DNA of 64,000 nt, from positions 5,657,501-5,721,500 of the forward strand of contig JALJCS010000024.1 of the NCBI GenBank assembly GCA_023055355.1. The letters run 5' to 3'. Positions 1 to 13,200 of this stretch are shown in pieces (within the stretch, counting starts at the first letter, position 1; the number at the start of each line of letters is the position of its first letter). A program made the position numbers and the translations under genes. The DNA is from Agelaius tricolor. Its lineage: Eukaryota > Chordata > Aves > Passeriformes > Icteridae. A model generated the notes under the pieces. That model saw only the letters and a list, made by a program, of their open reading frames with translations. It was not told where the DNA came from and did no database searches.

Positions 1-1442
1 CAGACTGGGAAATGCTGAATATGAGGGGCAGTGAGGTGCAGGGATGTCCTCGTGGTCTGTATGTGATTAGAGTCAGATGCTCCTGTCAGCCTTACACAAA
101 AGCAGACATGTGAGATGTGCAGCTACATTTTTTAATGTTACTTTTTACCCTGCCTGCATTTTTCTTTTCTTTGTGTAAAATTATGACCTTTTAAATATCA
201 AATGGACTATATATTATTAGAGAACAGTTGCTCGGTTTTGTAAGAGTTACAAATATGTTTTCCATTATATTCTCCAGGTGCATTCTATAAAAGGGGCGTT
301 TATGGTAGAATCATATATATTTCAATAAAGGCTTAGTAGTTTTATGTCAGAAAGAGGTAGCCCTGAAACCAAAACCATACATTTCAACTTCACTGAGATT
401 GCATTTTTGTTTGAAATAATGCAAACCCTCAAATGGGAACAAAACATATTGGGTATTACACAGGGTTTAGAGAGAGTCACTTAGGGTTGAAAAAAAAAGT
501 ATTGATCATTTATATGGGATTAGGGAAAGTTGGAAAACGTAATAAAACCCCACAAAAGTAGGCAGAGAGTTGCATAATACTACAAAACCTGGAAATTGAT
601 ACCCATGGCCTTCGCTTTTACTATTTGGAATCTTACTTGGGAAAATGGTTAATTAAAGCTAAGCCATTGAAATGGTAATTTACAGCCCCGTTTGGAGCAG
701 AAGCCTGGAACAGTGAATTCTGGAGCAAGGCCGTGCATCACAGAGTTTCAGCTCAAAACTGCTGTATAGACATTGCTGCAAAAGCTCTGTTTCTGCTGTC
801 TTGTGTCTATTAATCAGTATCTCTGTGTATACACAGTGGCTTGAACCATTTTACAAATACTTGTAGGAGGAGATGTTGCCAAGACCTATCTTGATACTGC
901 AACCATAAATAAAGTGTCTCAACACACAGCTCTGAATTTAAAACAAACTGCTTGAAGAACGTGAGGACAAACATTTTTTATGAAATATGAACAAGCCTTC
1001 AATCTTAAGCCAAACACAGAAGGAGTCTTTGAAATTGAAAAATCTGAAGAACAAATGGAGATTTTGGGGTTCTATCTGTCTTGTGTGACTCCTGCAAGTG
1101 TTTTCCACTATCACAGATTTATTCAAGTGTGTTTCATCATTTTATTAAATCTCATCCTCGCTATCCCTGAGATTTCCAGGAGAACATTTAAAAAGTGGTT
1201 AAGTTCTGTCAGGGGTTGTTTTGTTCTCAGATCCTCTCCCAGGAAGGGAAACAAGTGAAACTGCCTTCATTACTTATTGAGAACATCCCCAGCAAGACCA
1301 AAAATATTCCTTTTCAGAGAGAATGCAAACTCCTACAAATCTGAAAAAGAAACTCCCACAAGCAAAGAGACTTGAAGCTTTTCCTTGTGCATCAATTATT
1401 TCATGTACACTTGCTGTGTGTTCCTTGCATTTTCCCCTGCAG
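1..1442. other. Unannotated AT-rich noncoding sequence
   Basis: No gene or repeat is recognised. The sequence is A+T-rich with short A and T homopolymers and almost no CpG. Two overlapping short open frames of 62 and 92 codons lie on opposite strands around 940-1260. They have no recognisable domains and are the size expected by chance in such DNA. Confidence 0.6.
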
Positions 1443-1621
1443 TTCCTGGAAGGGGCTGTTTGCAGACGTGACAGAACTCCAGAGGTGAGATCAGGCACAA
1501 TGGAAGTCTCTGGATCCATTGAATCACAAATTCTCAAGGATGATCAAACCAGTCAGCACACAGCATCAGTCTTGAAAAAACTCAAGATACACCCTCAGAA
1601 TCATGTCAAGCAGGAGATGAG
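1443..1621 (+). other. Possible internal exon (splice-bounded open frame)
   Basis: A pyrimidine-rich run ending TTTTCCCCTGCAG (AG at 1441-1442) is followed by 179 bases with no stop in one frame, starting in phase 0. The stretch ends at ATGAG|GTGAGC, with the donor GT at 1622-1623. The predicted 59-residue peptide is hydrophilic, rich in Lys, Gln, Ser and Asp, and resembles no family I recognise. A second donor-like site, CAGAG|GTGAGA, lies inside at 1484/1485 and would give a 42-base alternative. No partner exon was identified nearby. The opposite strand is also open over part of the interval, so chance is a real explanation. Inference only. Confidence 0.15.
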
Positions 1622-2590
1622 GTGAGCACAGCAGTCACTACCTTACACAATGACCTCACCCTGGAGAATCAAAACCAGTGTCCCTGCTGTTTATAAACCA
1701 GAGCCAACCCTGGCACATCTGCACTGTCTGTAAGGAGCAGATCCTGAAATAATTATGTCACAATGAGCCTTTTTTAAAAATTATTATTATGAAAAGTGCT
1801 GAGATCCTCTCCAAACAGAAGCCCAGGAGCAAGCCACAATGGATTTGGTGACAGTGAGAGCAGAGACCTGGAGGCAAACAAAACCAAGGACATAAATATA
1901 TATTTTTTAGCATAATTGGGCTACACATTTCCTTCTGATGCTGCTCTATGCTCATTCTCTCTGCTGATTTCACTCCCAGCTGAGCTGAGCAGTGGCTTTT
2001 GGAATAGTTTGTTATTCCACATCTGCAGAAATATTGCACAACATTAACTTTCAGCAGCCTTGAGCCAGCGTGTCCTTTGTGTGCCTGGTGCGTTCTTCTG
2101 GCCTTGAACCGTGACAGTAAATAATAAAGTTCTGTTGACTCAGTGTTTATTCCTGATAAATCTCAGGCCACCCCCCCCCATGCTTTTCTTCATGCCTAAT
2201 ACCTAAATGTGTTCTCAAAACCTTTGGCCAAGTCACATCCAAACAAAACATCTCTTTGCTGTTACATTTGCCCCAATTCTCTTTGTATTTCTATGAAAAC
2301 AGCCACGAGATTGTATCATTGCAAAAGGTAGGACAACTGCTCTGTTGGGCATCTTTCAGTGCTGGACACACACCTTTGTGTCTCATCTTTGCCTTTTTCT
2401 TGATTTCCTCAAATACTGCTAAAACTGGCAGAACTTTCACTTCAAATCTAGGGGCGTTACACCATCTAGTTCCTACTGAATTCACCTTCTGTATAGCTCT
2501 GAGTGTTGAAAAAAGGCTTTTTAGCATAAAAATCTGTATTGCTGGATGGTGAGGGAGGTCTTTGAAAGGGACAGGGTGGGAGTGCCTGTG
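1622..2590. other. Unannotated noncoding sequence with a C9 run
   Basis: Nothing gene-like is recognised. A run of nine C lies at 2171-2179. Short open frames on both strands around 2256-2740 overlap each other and are treated as chance. Confidence 0.55.
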
Positions 2591-2604
2591 CTGCCAGGGG
2601 GCAG
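2591..2604 (+). promoter_or_regulatory. CTCF-like core motif
   Basis: CTGCCAGGGGGCAG matches 12 of 14 positions of the vertebrate CTCF core (CCASYAGRKGGCRS), including the invariant AG..GGC half. It lies in a locally G-rich stretch at about 2,540-2,720. CTCF is the zinc-finger protein that anchors chromatin loops, and the orientation of its motif matters. A motif match alone does not show occupancy. Confidence 0.3.
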
Positions 2605-4084
2605 CTGGGGTGGACTGCACAGCAGCAGGGCTGAAGGGGGGCACCAGGGAGGAACACCCTGCACTCACACCAGTGCAAGTGGGACAGGTCTGGCCACCAG
2701 CAGCCACTGAGACACAGCAACAGGGAAGTTCACATCTTATCTAAGGGATAAAAATAAGGATAAAAGCTTTTCCTGGATTTTAGGCTTAATGCTGGAGGTG
2801 CTGCACCAACCTGGTGACTTGGTCTGCTGGGGCTATTTTGAAACCATGACTTGAATAAGAAGCAAGAACAGTCTGACCAGAACTGATTCAAATTTCTGCA
2901 CTATTTAATCCAGACCAGCATTTTCTTCTGGGATCACCCCAAGTTAGGCAGGAAATAGATTAATTCTGAATCTCCATGTTCCTCGTCAGCCTTTAGTAGT
3001 TGAGTTCCTCTCTGTCAGTCTGCTCCAAACACTTCCAGCTATGAGCTGACATACTTCTGCAAGATGTTTCAGCTTTGACCAAGCCTCCTTTCTGTGAGCA
3101 GAGGAGAGGGATCATTACAGCCAGCTCTGACTCCCCACAAGACAAATGCTGATACCCTTTCCCCATGTTCTCTACCACCATTGCAAAAATCAGGGTATGA
3201 ATCAAGCCTGTGCTATTTTGGACTCATTTCATTGCCTGAAATAGTCAGAACTATCAAAGATATTTGAGTTATTTTCCTTTCTCTTCTTCCCATGAAAAAG
3301 ATTGTTCCTCCCTTAAAATATGGGAGAAGATTCTGAGTCCAGCACAGATCTGCCTGGCTGTGATTTATATCAAGTGCTGCACATGCACTTTTTAAAGTAG
3401 GTCTAAAAATTACATTCCCTAATAGAGATCAAATATTGATTACTTAAGTAATAGCTCTGTCTGCGATGATAGGAAATAGATGTGTAGCAACCTCCACACA
3501 TCAGTCACTCACATTCTGAGGAAATAGCATACCAGATGAAATTTAGGAATTTTGCAAATTCTTTTCTTAAACCATCCTCTTCTTCTACATAGATGCATAT
3601 AAATATATGCAAATCTATTTTTATATCTGTATATAGATGTATATAAGTCCTTTGAGTTTCCCTGGAAAGCTGGCTAGGTCCTCAATTTTCATTTCACTAC
3701 CTCCTGATTTCTTGGCATTTCAGTAGTGATGTTAGTGCACCTTGCCCCAAAACTTGTCATTGATTTTGAAAGTGGCTGAGCCTCTGCCATGGAAAAGTGG
3801 GGTTTGTGCCTTGGCCTGGTGGCTGGTGGCCTGACGTGAGCGTGTCCCCTGCCAGTGGCAGCGCTGCGTCAGTGGCGTGGCAGCGCCATCAGTGCCAGGT
3901 CATGCAAGGAAGGGGAGGGACACAGGGTATGTGGTGTGATATGACCACAGTGACCAGGCATGCCCTGTGGGTGTGTCTGCTTTGTGACACTGAAGAGCTG
4001 GAAAGGAGCACCTCATCTTGGAGGGGAAGATGAAGACTCTTTTCTTCACCCTTTCACTCTGTTCTTCAGTACGAGCCAGCCTGA
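2605..4084. other. Unannotated noncoding sequence
   Basis: No gene is seen. The composition alternates: an ATATA-rich stretch at about 3,590-3,650 is followed by a G+C-richer stretch at about 3,790-3,960 with several CpGs. The latter has no promoter motif that I can identify. Confidence 0.5.
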
Positions 4085-4178
4085 TCCAGTGAGTGGCATC
4101 CCTGCCCATGGCAGGGAGTTTGGAACTAGAGGATCTTTGGGGTCCCTCCCAACCCAATCTGTGTGTGATTCTAGATAT
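4085..4178 (+). mobile_element. CR1 LINE fragment, 3' tail
   Basis: This is the terminal part of an avian CR1 retrotransposon in sense orientation. It carries the conserved block GGCATCCCTGCCCATGGCAG, then a GGAACTAGAGGATCTTTGG-type segment and TCCCTCCCAACCCAATCTG, ending near TGTGATTCTAG. CR1 copies are usually 5'-truncated, and only the untranslated tail remains here, with no reverse transcriptase. The divergence from the canonical ATTCTATGA terminus suggests an old copy. Confidence 0.8.
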
Positions 4179-6359
4179 GACAGCTCTTCCTGTGTGACAT
4201 GCACCCTGGGTGAGCTTCTGCCTAGGCTGCCACACTGAGCCCGGACCCCAAGGTCACTGATCACTCACAGCCTGGATGCCACTGGCAGAATGGGACCAAG
4301 AGTTTGCCACTGAGCTGCCTGGGCCACAGCCTTGGCTGGTGTCAGCTCTGTGACACCCAGAGCTGTTCAGTCCAGAGCTCCTCCTGAGCTCATGTCCTTG
4401 CAGCACTGCCAACGCTGCTGCCTCACTTTAAACAGGAGACTCCTTTGCCAAATTGTATTGCAGCACTTTGGTTATCTACTCAATTTGCTGGGAAAAGATA
4501 GCAATTTTCCCTGACCTTCCCCTTCTGAGATAGCATCAAAGCAAGGTTAGATGTTAGATAAAGCCCAGGGACACGTGGGTCCCTGCCTGCAGAGTGCACA
4601 GCATCTTTGGAGTGTGTGAACATAGCACAGAAACTGAAAAAATGTCTGCAAAAGCAGCACCTGTCTGATTACTCTGTTCAGATTTCCTGAATCTTGGGAA
4701 GATAAGTCTTTTTCATTTCTGTAGGATATTTCCTTTGACTCTTGCTGCAGTCTGAGTGTAACATGGGCTTAAATTGCTCAAACCAGATTTTTCTCTTACA
4801 GATATTTTATTTGAAGTTTCCTCATTTAGATGGAGGGGTGCAGAAGACAACAGCCACCCTCATTCCTGCAGAGATCCCTCTTTGGCTTTCCAAGGCCTAA
4901 CATCACTTTTCTGGGGCCAGGGATTGTTCATAAGGGAGTTGTCCATTGCTGACTCTCTGCAAGGCCTCTCATGACCATCTTCCTACCAAGGAGTTTGGGA
5001 TCCATTTCCAGAAGCTCACTAATAATTAACTCATCTGCATCATTCCCAAAGAGATTACCATTATCATGCTGTCCTGTAGGCAAATAAGCTCTAACAAGAA
5101 TATCATTCTAAATAAAACAAACACAGCAGGAGGCTCTCAGAGGTAAAACATCTACTTGGTACCTGGCTCCCTTTCATCTTCTGCAGGAACGGAGCCTCCA
5201 GCTGGCACAAATCCCCAGGCAGGCAACAGTGTGAGCATCCTGCCAGGAGACACTGAATTGCACTCAAATTGTGCAAGCCAGGCCAGTGGGCTGAAAATCC
5301 TTCACTGTGCTGCCAAATGCTTTGGCCTGAGCTGGGGTAGTAACATGGTCCTCTTTAGCACTTGTCAAAAACAATTTCTCTGGCAGCAAGGAGCTCAAAG
5401 CAGCTCAGAAATAGGAGTTAAGTTTCAGCAAGACCCTCTAAATTTGAGTGAGACCCAGGCTACAGAAGGAGTTTGTCAAGGCCATACAGCAAATACATGT
5501 GGTTGCATCAGAGGGGCTCTTTCTTAGCCCTGCCCTACCTGGGGGGAAAGACACAGAGAAAACACAGAATATAGTGAAGTATGCAATCAGGGTTAAAGTT
5601 ATCCTTCTGTGCTCAGTGCCTGTGACTGTACCTACAAAACTTTCAGAGCAGCCAGAACTCCTACAACATCACGTTGGCCTTTGTTTTGGCTGGCACATTT
5701 GAGACAAAAGGTTTTGAGGCTCTTGCTATGAGGATAGAATGGGACTGCAGCAGCATCTACTAATTCAAGGACATTTTATATCACCAAAAGTCATTAATGA
5801 CATGATGCAGGCTCCCACAAACCAGATGAGAATGTGCCTCTGTCCTGCAGGCATCCTACAGACCCCATGTGGAGGACTCTGACTGAGGCCATGAATCACT
5901 GCAGAGGCTGCAAAATAATGCAAAAATCCATGTAAGCACAAACTTGGACACAATGGGTGTGTTTTCCAAAGCCAGGCACAAGAGTGTGAGCTGAAGATGA
6001 AATAGCAGCCTTTCAGCTCAGTATGTCTGCACATATGTTGACTTGCTGTGACTGTAGCAGTTTAATGTGGCACCGTTTGTGCCAGTGTGCATTTATGTCT
6101 AGGAAATTTTTATTTTTTCACACCCCTCAGAGCCACTGCAGGACCCTTAGGAGAGCTCTGAGCATGTCAAACAACCACCTTTGGAGCATCCACAGCATGT
6201 GCTGAGGTCAGTGGTGTTTGATGGTCTGCAGGAAAATGTCACTGCACCAAACAAGGCAGTGGTGGTTAAAAAAAATCCTCCTTTTGTTATCTGATGCTCT
6301 AAAGCATGTGATAAACACCTCCAATTGAACTTTGATCCAAACTAGCAGGAGAAAGGAAC
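4179..6359. other. Unannotated noncoding sequence
   Basis: No gene, RNA or clear repeat is recognised. Around 5,470-5,505 a short stretch (TCAAGGCCATACAGCAAATA) faintly resembles the antisense tail of MIR, but it is too short to call. The two overlapping frames at 5,156-5,702 show no domain. Confidence 0.5.
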
Positions 6360-6660
6360 TTCTCTCTGGTCAGATGTCTGAAAAGTAATGTTTTATTAAC
6401 ATATTAGCTCTGTCCTAGTTCATTAAAAGCACATATTCATCTTCATTTTATTAAACCCCTCCGTGGCATTACATCTGGGTTATGAATCAGTCATCTGATA
6501 TGCCCATTTCCTTGCTTTTAATATTTCAAAACCAGCATTAAAAAGTAATATAAGCAGAAATTTCAATCTCAGATAATTATCAGTATCTATTAATTGCTTT
6601 TCAGCTGGCATATTGTGCGCCAGGTGAAACATTAATAAAAGAGACATTTCTTGAACTGTC
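6360..6660. other. Candidate conserved noncoding element (AT-rich, homeodomain-type motifs)
   Basis: An AT-rich, repeat-free block packed with motifs common in vertebrate developmental enhancers: TTTATTAAC, TTTATTAAAC, TGAATCAGTCATCTGA, GATAATTATC (palindromic GATA/ATTA), CTATTAATTG and ACATTAATAAA. There is no open frame. Such composition is typical of deeply conserved elements in gene deserts, but conservation cannot be judged from one sequence, so this is a guess from motif density. Confidence 0.22.
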
Positions 6661-9600
6661 TCAAAAAGTACACTTACTGGGGAAAATCTTGATATTTTCA
6701 GCAGGACTCAAACATGAGGTTTGTTGGCTGTTTCAAGTACGAGTTATAATACTGAGTTTTAAATTTTATTTATATTTTTAGTTTAAAAAGACAGTTCTGT
6801 GGAAAGCATGGATTATTGTGAAAAGGTTTTTAGTAAAAAAATCACATATTCTATTAAGGGAAATAGATTCATTGCAATGCTTTTAATATATCCCTTGCAA
6901 CAACTACTACATGCTGTTGGAATTGATTGTTATTTTTTTAATAGTTGTATTGTTCATATTTTTAATTTAAATCTGGTCAGACTGAAAACATTAGTAGAAG
7001 AAGAAGTTCAGCATGAGAAAGAAACTGAGTTTTCTTTGTATTTTAAAGTGCACTCAGACAGCATCAAACATAAGCAAGCATAAACCATAAGGAGTGAACA
7101 GAAGTTTGACTTTTTAGAAGTATGGAAATTAATCAGGAGGAGGAAAACTGAAGTTGTGACCAATCTGCAATTGCTGAAAATGCTTTTTATTCTGATGTGT
7201 GTGTATCAGATGCCCTGATTCTCCTCTCCTTGACACAGTTGTAAATTGGAAGTGGGTTTTGTGGGAGTTTGCCTGTTACAGCCTGAGAACGAGACTCAGA
7301 GACCCGAACAGATTGCAACAAATAGATCCTCTCACATGTACATTGGTAGGAATTTTCTAAATGTGCTTAGTTTTGAAGCAATCTGTATTTCCAGAAGCCT
7401 AGATTTGTGTTATCTCATTAGGTCCTGTCACACACTGAGGACCTGCTCAGCCCTGGGCACTTCTCTGAGGGTCACCCAGTGACAATTGTCCAAACTGGGA
7501 GATAGCCAGTGCAACAAATCACTGCAAGAAGACAGTGAGGGTCCAGCTGAAAACAGCAAAATGAAAGATGGATCAGGGATTTATCAATTCCACAGAGAGA
7601 GGGTTTGGCCTCAAGGAAATATTGTGAGATAGATCCTGTCTGAAGGCAGCAAGCAGTCCCATCTTCATTTATGCCTACTGAGAATTTGGCCATTCCACAT
7701 GTTGATTTTGGGGCCAGAACTCTGATGGCAATGCTCTTCTCTTTAAATCATGGCAGTGACGAGTAGGAGCAGATTAAAGGCGTCAGGATTTGGCCCTTTG
7801 TAGATTAATAAAGGCATGCTGAATGGGAATTTTGTCTTTGTGATTTTCTTGGAAGGGGACGAATAATTGCTTTGATCTAGAAAGGGGAGTGTGAAAGGTC
7901 ACTGGCTAAGCATGTGTGCTGAAGTGCCCTGAGCCATCCAACATGATTAGCATAAATTAGAATCTGACTGCCCAGCTTTATTCATCTTTATTGATGTCTA
8001 TATAGTTGCAAAGGCAGAGGGACTCTAACAATCCCAGCCAACACAGAGAACCAACTGGGGCATGTGAAAATCCATAAAATGTTTAGTATTTCCAAGTGGA
8101 AGCAAATATATGAGTGTTATTAATGCACAAGCCTCATAATTTTAAAACCTGGGTTTTGTTTGGACCTTGATCCAGACCTTTGGAAGCTTGTCTGGAGTTC
8201 CAAAACTACTTGTGCTTGCAAAATTGCAGCCAAGTTTTGTGAGTTTATAATGAGATTTTTTTTCCATTGTTTCTAGCCCTGTCTGAACCAGTGACAGTTG
8301 TTATCAATGCCCAGCTGCAGACCTACCAATGTAATATGTGCACGTTCCCTCGGGCAAACTGACACACTGACTACAGTCCTGGGAAAACAGAAGCTCTACA
8401 AAACTGGACAAAATAGGCTTATGCCATGTTCAACATTTCTGCTTCAAGGTCACTTTGGGAAGCAAAGACCTATAAGTCCTCCCTCTAACCCCCAAAAATA
8501 TAAAAGGACATTATACGTATAGATTTGTGGCAGGAGGAAGAGGTAAATTCAGTTTTGTACTGACTCAGAGCATCCATCTAAGTCCACCAACCAGTTTTAC
8601 AAAATCCTCCATCACCCCTCCTACCTCTGTGTCTTTTTTTACACCAAGCTACCAGGACTTTGTGGCTCCATCCCCAGAAACAGAGGCCATGGGTTTGAGA
8701 GATCTCCAACATGTTACTCAAGCTGACAACTGTCATTTCATTTTGGAAAATGAAGTTTTCCTCTTCCAAAAATATTAGCAATATAAGAGAGAATGAGCAT
8801 AAGCATAAGCAATAAGAGAGAATCTTTAATTTCTGACTACTTGATTATCTCTCTTGGACAAACAGTAGGTGATATTCAGGGTTCAGTGATTTGCAGAAAA
8901 ATGCAGTCTTTGAAAGCAAAATATAAACAGAACAGCATCCAAATTACATATCTCTGTTAAGGAAGTTCCTATGGTCAAGGCTCAGCTATGTAAAAAGCAT
9001 GTCCCAAATGACAATCCCTAAGCCAAAAATCTCTAGGTCAAACCCATCATTTTGATCATTTACCCTGACCTCTTAAGAAATAAACCTTAACAAGCAATTC
9101 CTGCCTGAAGTCTGTAATGCTTGGCATATACCCTCAGCAAAAAGCTATGATTCTGACTTGAAGATCCCAAATGATGGCAGAGTCCAACATTTATGTTGGC
9201 ATTTTCTTCTAATAGCTAATAATTGTCATTGCTCAAACCAAGAATGTAGTTTCTGTAGTTGTACAATTAGGGAGCAAATGCTGTCACCGCTGTAAAGAGC
9301 TTGACACAAGAACACAGTTAACTTGTAGCTGCCAGTTCTTCAATCATGCTGATTTTCCTTTTCCCACTGGAGAAATTTTTCCTAAATGGACAGTGAAATA
9401 ATGTAGTTACTGTAGGTGCCAAATAGAACCTAAACCGAGTATTCAAATGGGCTTTTGTTTTTAAAAGTAAAGAAAAAAAATATATTTACAACACATGCCT
9501 TTTGTTTCTCTTTAAACTGGAAACACAGTATGTAATTTTCAGGAACCACAGTGCCTCTATTTTTTCCGACCACAAATTAACCATAGTTCAGTGCAGTGAA

Positions 9601-9951
9601 ATGCAGTAAGACTGATGGAATGCTCTGCCTAAGGGATGACTTACCCCTAACAAAAATTATGCTTTGCTTCCTATTTGTTGTGTTCAATAATATTGCCTCT
9701 CTAAATACTTTTGGTTCAGTACTGACACCAAATGAAGAGGAAAGCCTCCAGAATGTACAGACGTGCAGGATTATGTTTCGTTTGTCTTTGTTCGTTGTCC
9801 TAATTCAAACCAGCCACTGAACCACTGACTTATGACTCGAGGAGACGCATTGTGGGGTTTTTTTCAGATGTATTTCACAAAACCACCCAAACTCAAAGAG
9901 CAAATTTCTGTCCTCAGCTACACCCCTACAAAAGCAGCAAAGTTTATAAGT
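6661..9951. other. Unannotated AT-rich noncoding sequence
   Basis: No gene is supported. The stretch at 6,740-7,000 is strongly A+T-rich, and the 94-codon frame at 6,799-7,083 is rich in Ile, Leu, Phe and Lys only because of that composition. A short direct repeat (ATAAGAGAGAAT at 8,783-8,794 and 8,812-8,823) encloses GAGCATAAGCATAAGCA. Confidence 0.55.
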
Positions 9952-9965
9952 TTGCACATGTGCAA
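9952..9965. repeat. 14-bp perfect palindrome
   Basis: TTGCACATGTGCAA is self-complementary over 14 bases and contains the E-box CACATGTG. About four perfect 14-bp palindromes are expected by chance in 64 kb, so this is descriptive only. Confidence 0.6.
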
Positions 9966-10253
9966 TGGCGTGCTTTGCAAAAAATCCTGCACGTTGCCTT
10001 TTTAGTTTGTTATGTTTGAAAATACAAACTGCTTACTCCAGACATGCCTGACCAGTTTTTGCAAGAGGCCAATAAACAAAATATAGATACTTTGTACATC
10101 TACCAGTAGATGAGTGGACTTTTTTGGCCCTGATTAGAAATCTACTTTTTGAGCATTTGTTTGCTCCCCTGGTCGCTTTAGTGTCAAAATTTTCTCATTA
10201 AACATGGAGAAGGGCAATAAAATTCAGGTTTTCTCCTACGCCCTCCACCCTAA

Positions 10254-10269
10254 ATTGCATATATGCAAT
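10254..10269. repeat. 16-bp perfect palindrome, POU/C-EBP-like
   Basis: ATTGCATATATGCAAT is perfectly self-complementary. Each half contains ATGCAAT, one base from the POU octamer ATGCAAAT, and ATTGCAT, close to C/EBP half-sites. Roughly one such palindrome is expected by chance in a window of this size. A dimeric POU site is possible but not demonstrated. Confidence 0.5.
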
Positions 10270-13200
10270 GAGAAATAGTTCAAAATTCTTTCCAGATGTT
10301 AATTAAAAATCTCAATATACATTAGAATTAGCCCTTGGTACATATTTATACCCATAGCAGATGAATGTGTGAGAACACGCTTATTAACAAAGTACTGAAA
10401 AAAAATCCCTATTCTCCATCAGAAGATCTGCCTCAATTCCTTGAGCAGAATTAGTGGCTGAGTGCATCAACTGCCTGCCATGTTTCCAAGGGTCAGTGTG
10501 CACCTTAATTCTGCTGCATGTAAATAGCTCCCCAGAGATTAATGGAGTATTCAAGCAGGCAAATGTCGTGCACACTGGGTGGCAGGATCAGGCCAGCAGT
10601 TAGCACATCCCTCACAGTTACAGTGACTTTTCTTCAGATTTAGCAACTGTGATTGCTACAGAATTTCAATTAAATTTTCTCACTTGTATCCCAAAAGAGC
10701 AGAGACTTAATATTACAGTAACCAAAATTAGGAAGGACTTAAGAAAACTAAGTCCTACTATGTGCAGTGTCCCATCACTGGCAAAAAGTATGGCACATAT
10801 TTTCATTTTATCACTGCCTGGTTTTAGCCACTTTATTTAAAATTTGATTGAAATTCTAATAAGGATTTGCTCTTTAAATCCTTACCTGCTCAACTCTCCC
10901 TAAGTTAGAGCAGTGAGCTTTTTTCCCTTAAACTGTAAAGAACGAAAGTTTGCAGGGAAATATTTTAGCTGTCAACAATAGATCTGAAGAAGGAATTAAA
11001 ATTCAAGAACTCTTCTGAGGAATTTATCTAATGTTAATCATCTGAAAGTAGGAATTTAGTCTAAACTTGCTGTCTCAGATGCCTCAGTGTCCAGAGGATG
11101 AACAATTCCATCTCAAACAACTGTCAAAGTTAAGTGAAGTAATTACTCCAAGAAATGTGGTCTTTTTTTTTTCCTGCAGGGAGCTCCAAAATGAACAGAT
11201 AGGACCAGGCATCTAGGTTTTAGATGGCCAGCATCTAAACCAGCTGGGTTAGCTTCTGCTCAGTGTCCATGCAGTATCTCAAGCCTTTCCTGGAGTTTTG
11301 ATCACAGAGGCAGCTCTATCACCCAGCAGTGCAATTTCCATCAGTGGTATGGCCTGGGATGAGCTGTGCTGATACAGAACTTGCTGTATATATGTTGTTG
11401 TACATCGTACCCACACAGTCAGGATCCCAAGTGCTGTCTCAGGCTGTTTCCCTGGTTAGCCTGAATAAAATGTATGTTTTTGTGATGAAATCCAGACTAA
11501 CCTCTGTTCGATATTCAACTTCCATTCTTGAAGATTCAGGCTGATCTTGCTCCCAGACAGTGCATCTTGATAATGCCTCAGCTGCATGGCTGGCCCATGT
11601 CCAGGAAAAAACAGCAGTTGTGGTTGAGTTGTGTCTGCAGGGCTGGATTCATCCTGATCATAGGTCAGAGGAGACTCCTGCTCTTAATTCTCTCTTCTGT
11701 GTGAATAGCTCCTGAAATCCCTCTAACAGGTAACATAATATCAGGAAGCCCTCCATAAAACTTCAGGAGAATCTTGGTTTAGAGCTAAACTCTGAAACTC
11801 ACACGGATCTCAACCCTGATGCCAGCCCTCAGCTCCCAGGCAGCAGTCACACACAGTGAGGACAGAACACGGTCCTCAGAAAAATTCACTGAGTTATTGC
11901 TGTGGCATTTTCTTTAGATGTTGGGCCACTGCCCTGAAAAAACTTGGAGTCTCTACTCTATCTGACAATATTTACTGCTGTACCTTGGTTGAGATATCCA
12001 TGCAGAAGGGAGTTTTACTGTTTCCCACCAGCCTGGCTCCATTCCCCAGAAACCTGTGTTTCTGAAATGCAAGAAGTTGGCATTGCCTCCGTTTTACTCT
12101 TCCTTCATATCTGAGTTTTTCTATGTATCCATCAGGACTAGAAGCATTTATTTTAATTCTTTTTTAATGCTTATGCCAAGCTCAAATTAAGTCAGAAGTG
12201 TCCACCTGCACTGAGAAAAATGGATAGGAACCCTACCCTGTACAAGGGGTTTCACACATGTCCTGACCCAAGGACTGCACTACTCTGGGATAAACCAAAT
12301 TAATCTGACAGAGTGCCATGGACTGGACAAAGAGATGCCTAGAAATAAACAACAACAACAAAAAAATAGGTGAAAATATAGTGATATTTTACTCCAAACA
12401 CTTTCCAAGCAAGTGGGATTTTTAGCTCCTGAACCCAGTGCAAGTCCTCTGGTGTTTTGTAGTCTTCTTTGCCATGGTGCTGCCCAGTAAAATATTGACC
12501 AGTGACTTGAAAAAGAAAAAAAAATCAATCCCCAGTGTCCTCTGACACTACAGATCTTAAAAACCCACAAATGATGGACCACCTCAGCCTGTTTCAAACA
12601 TGTCCCAGGTGGTTTCATGTGGTCCCTTTGTGGAAGGGGATGGATGACAAACAATAGTTTCCTCATCTTTTCAATCACAATTTTGTCTTTATATTGACTG
12701 ACTGTTTTGTCCTTTTTTTTTCTGGATAAAGAGTCTTGTTCTGATTACCTTTTTGTAATTAGTGCATAGACACTAATCCAGAATTCTGACAATATCTATC
12801 GTCCTCTCTGTATCTTCTTTTCAGCTCTGCTGTGGTTTTTTTTTCTGAGGCAGGGACACTCACACTGTGCAAAGTTGCTGGCACACTATGGACTGATCAA
12901 GGAAAAATAGTATTTTCTTTTCTGTCCTCTATTCCTCCCATTATAATGAAGCATTGAACTGATATTTCTCATTGAGCTATCTCTTATAACCCCAGATATC
13001 AAATCTGTGTCATAACTCAGCTTTAACCTCGCTGGACATATGATGCTGAGCCTGTGCATAGCAGCCCAGATTACACAGGGTTATTTAAGAATGGGCAATG
13101 TGAAATTGCCTTTAATTGCCGTCCATGAGTACTATGGACAGCTGCAGCCTTTTGCTCTGAACTGCAATCAAAGCAAACCTGCTCTGAAAGAAATATTTCT

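Noticed and set aside
5470..5505. Third MIR-like stretch (TCAAGGCCATACAGCAAATA)
   Set aside because: Only one block matches, with no ordered neighbours as in the two accepted relics.
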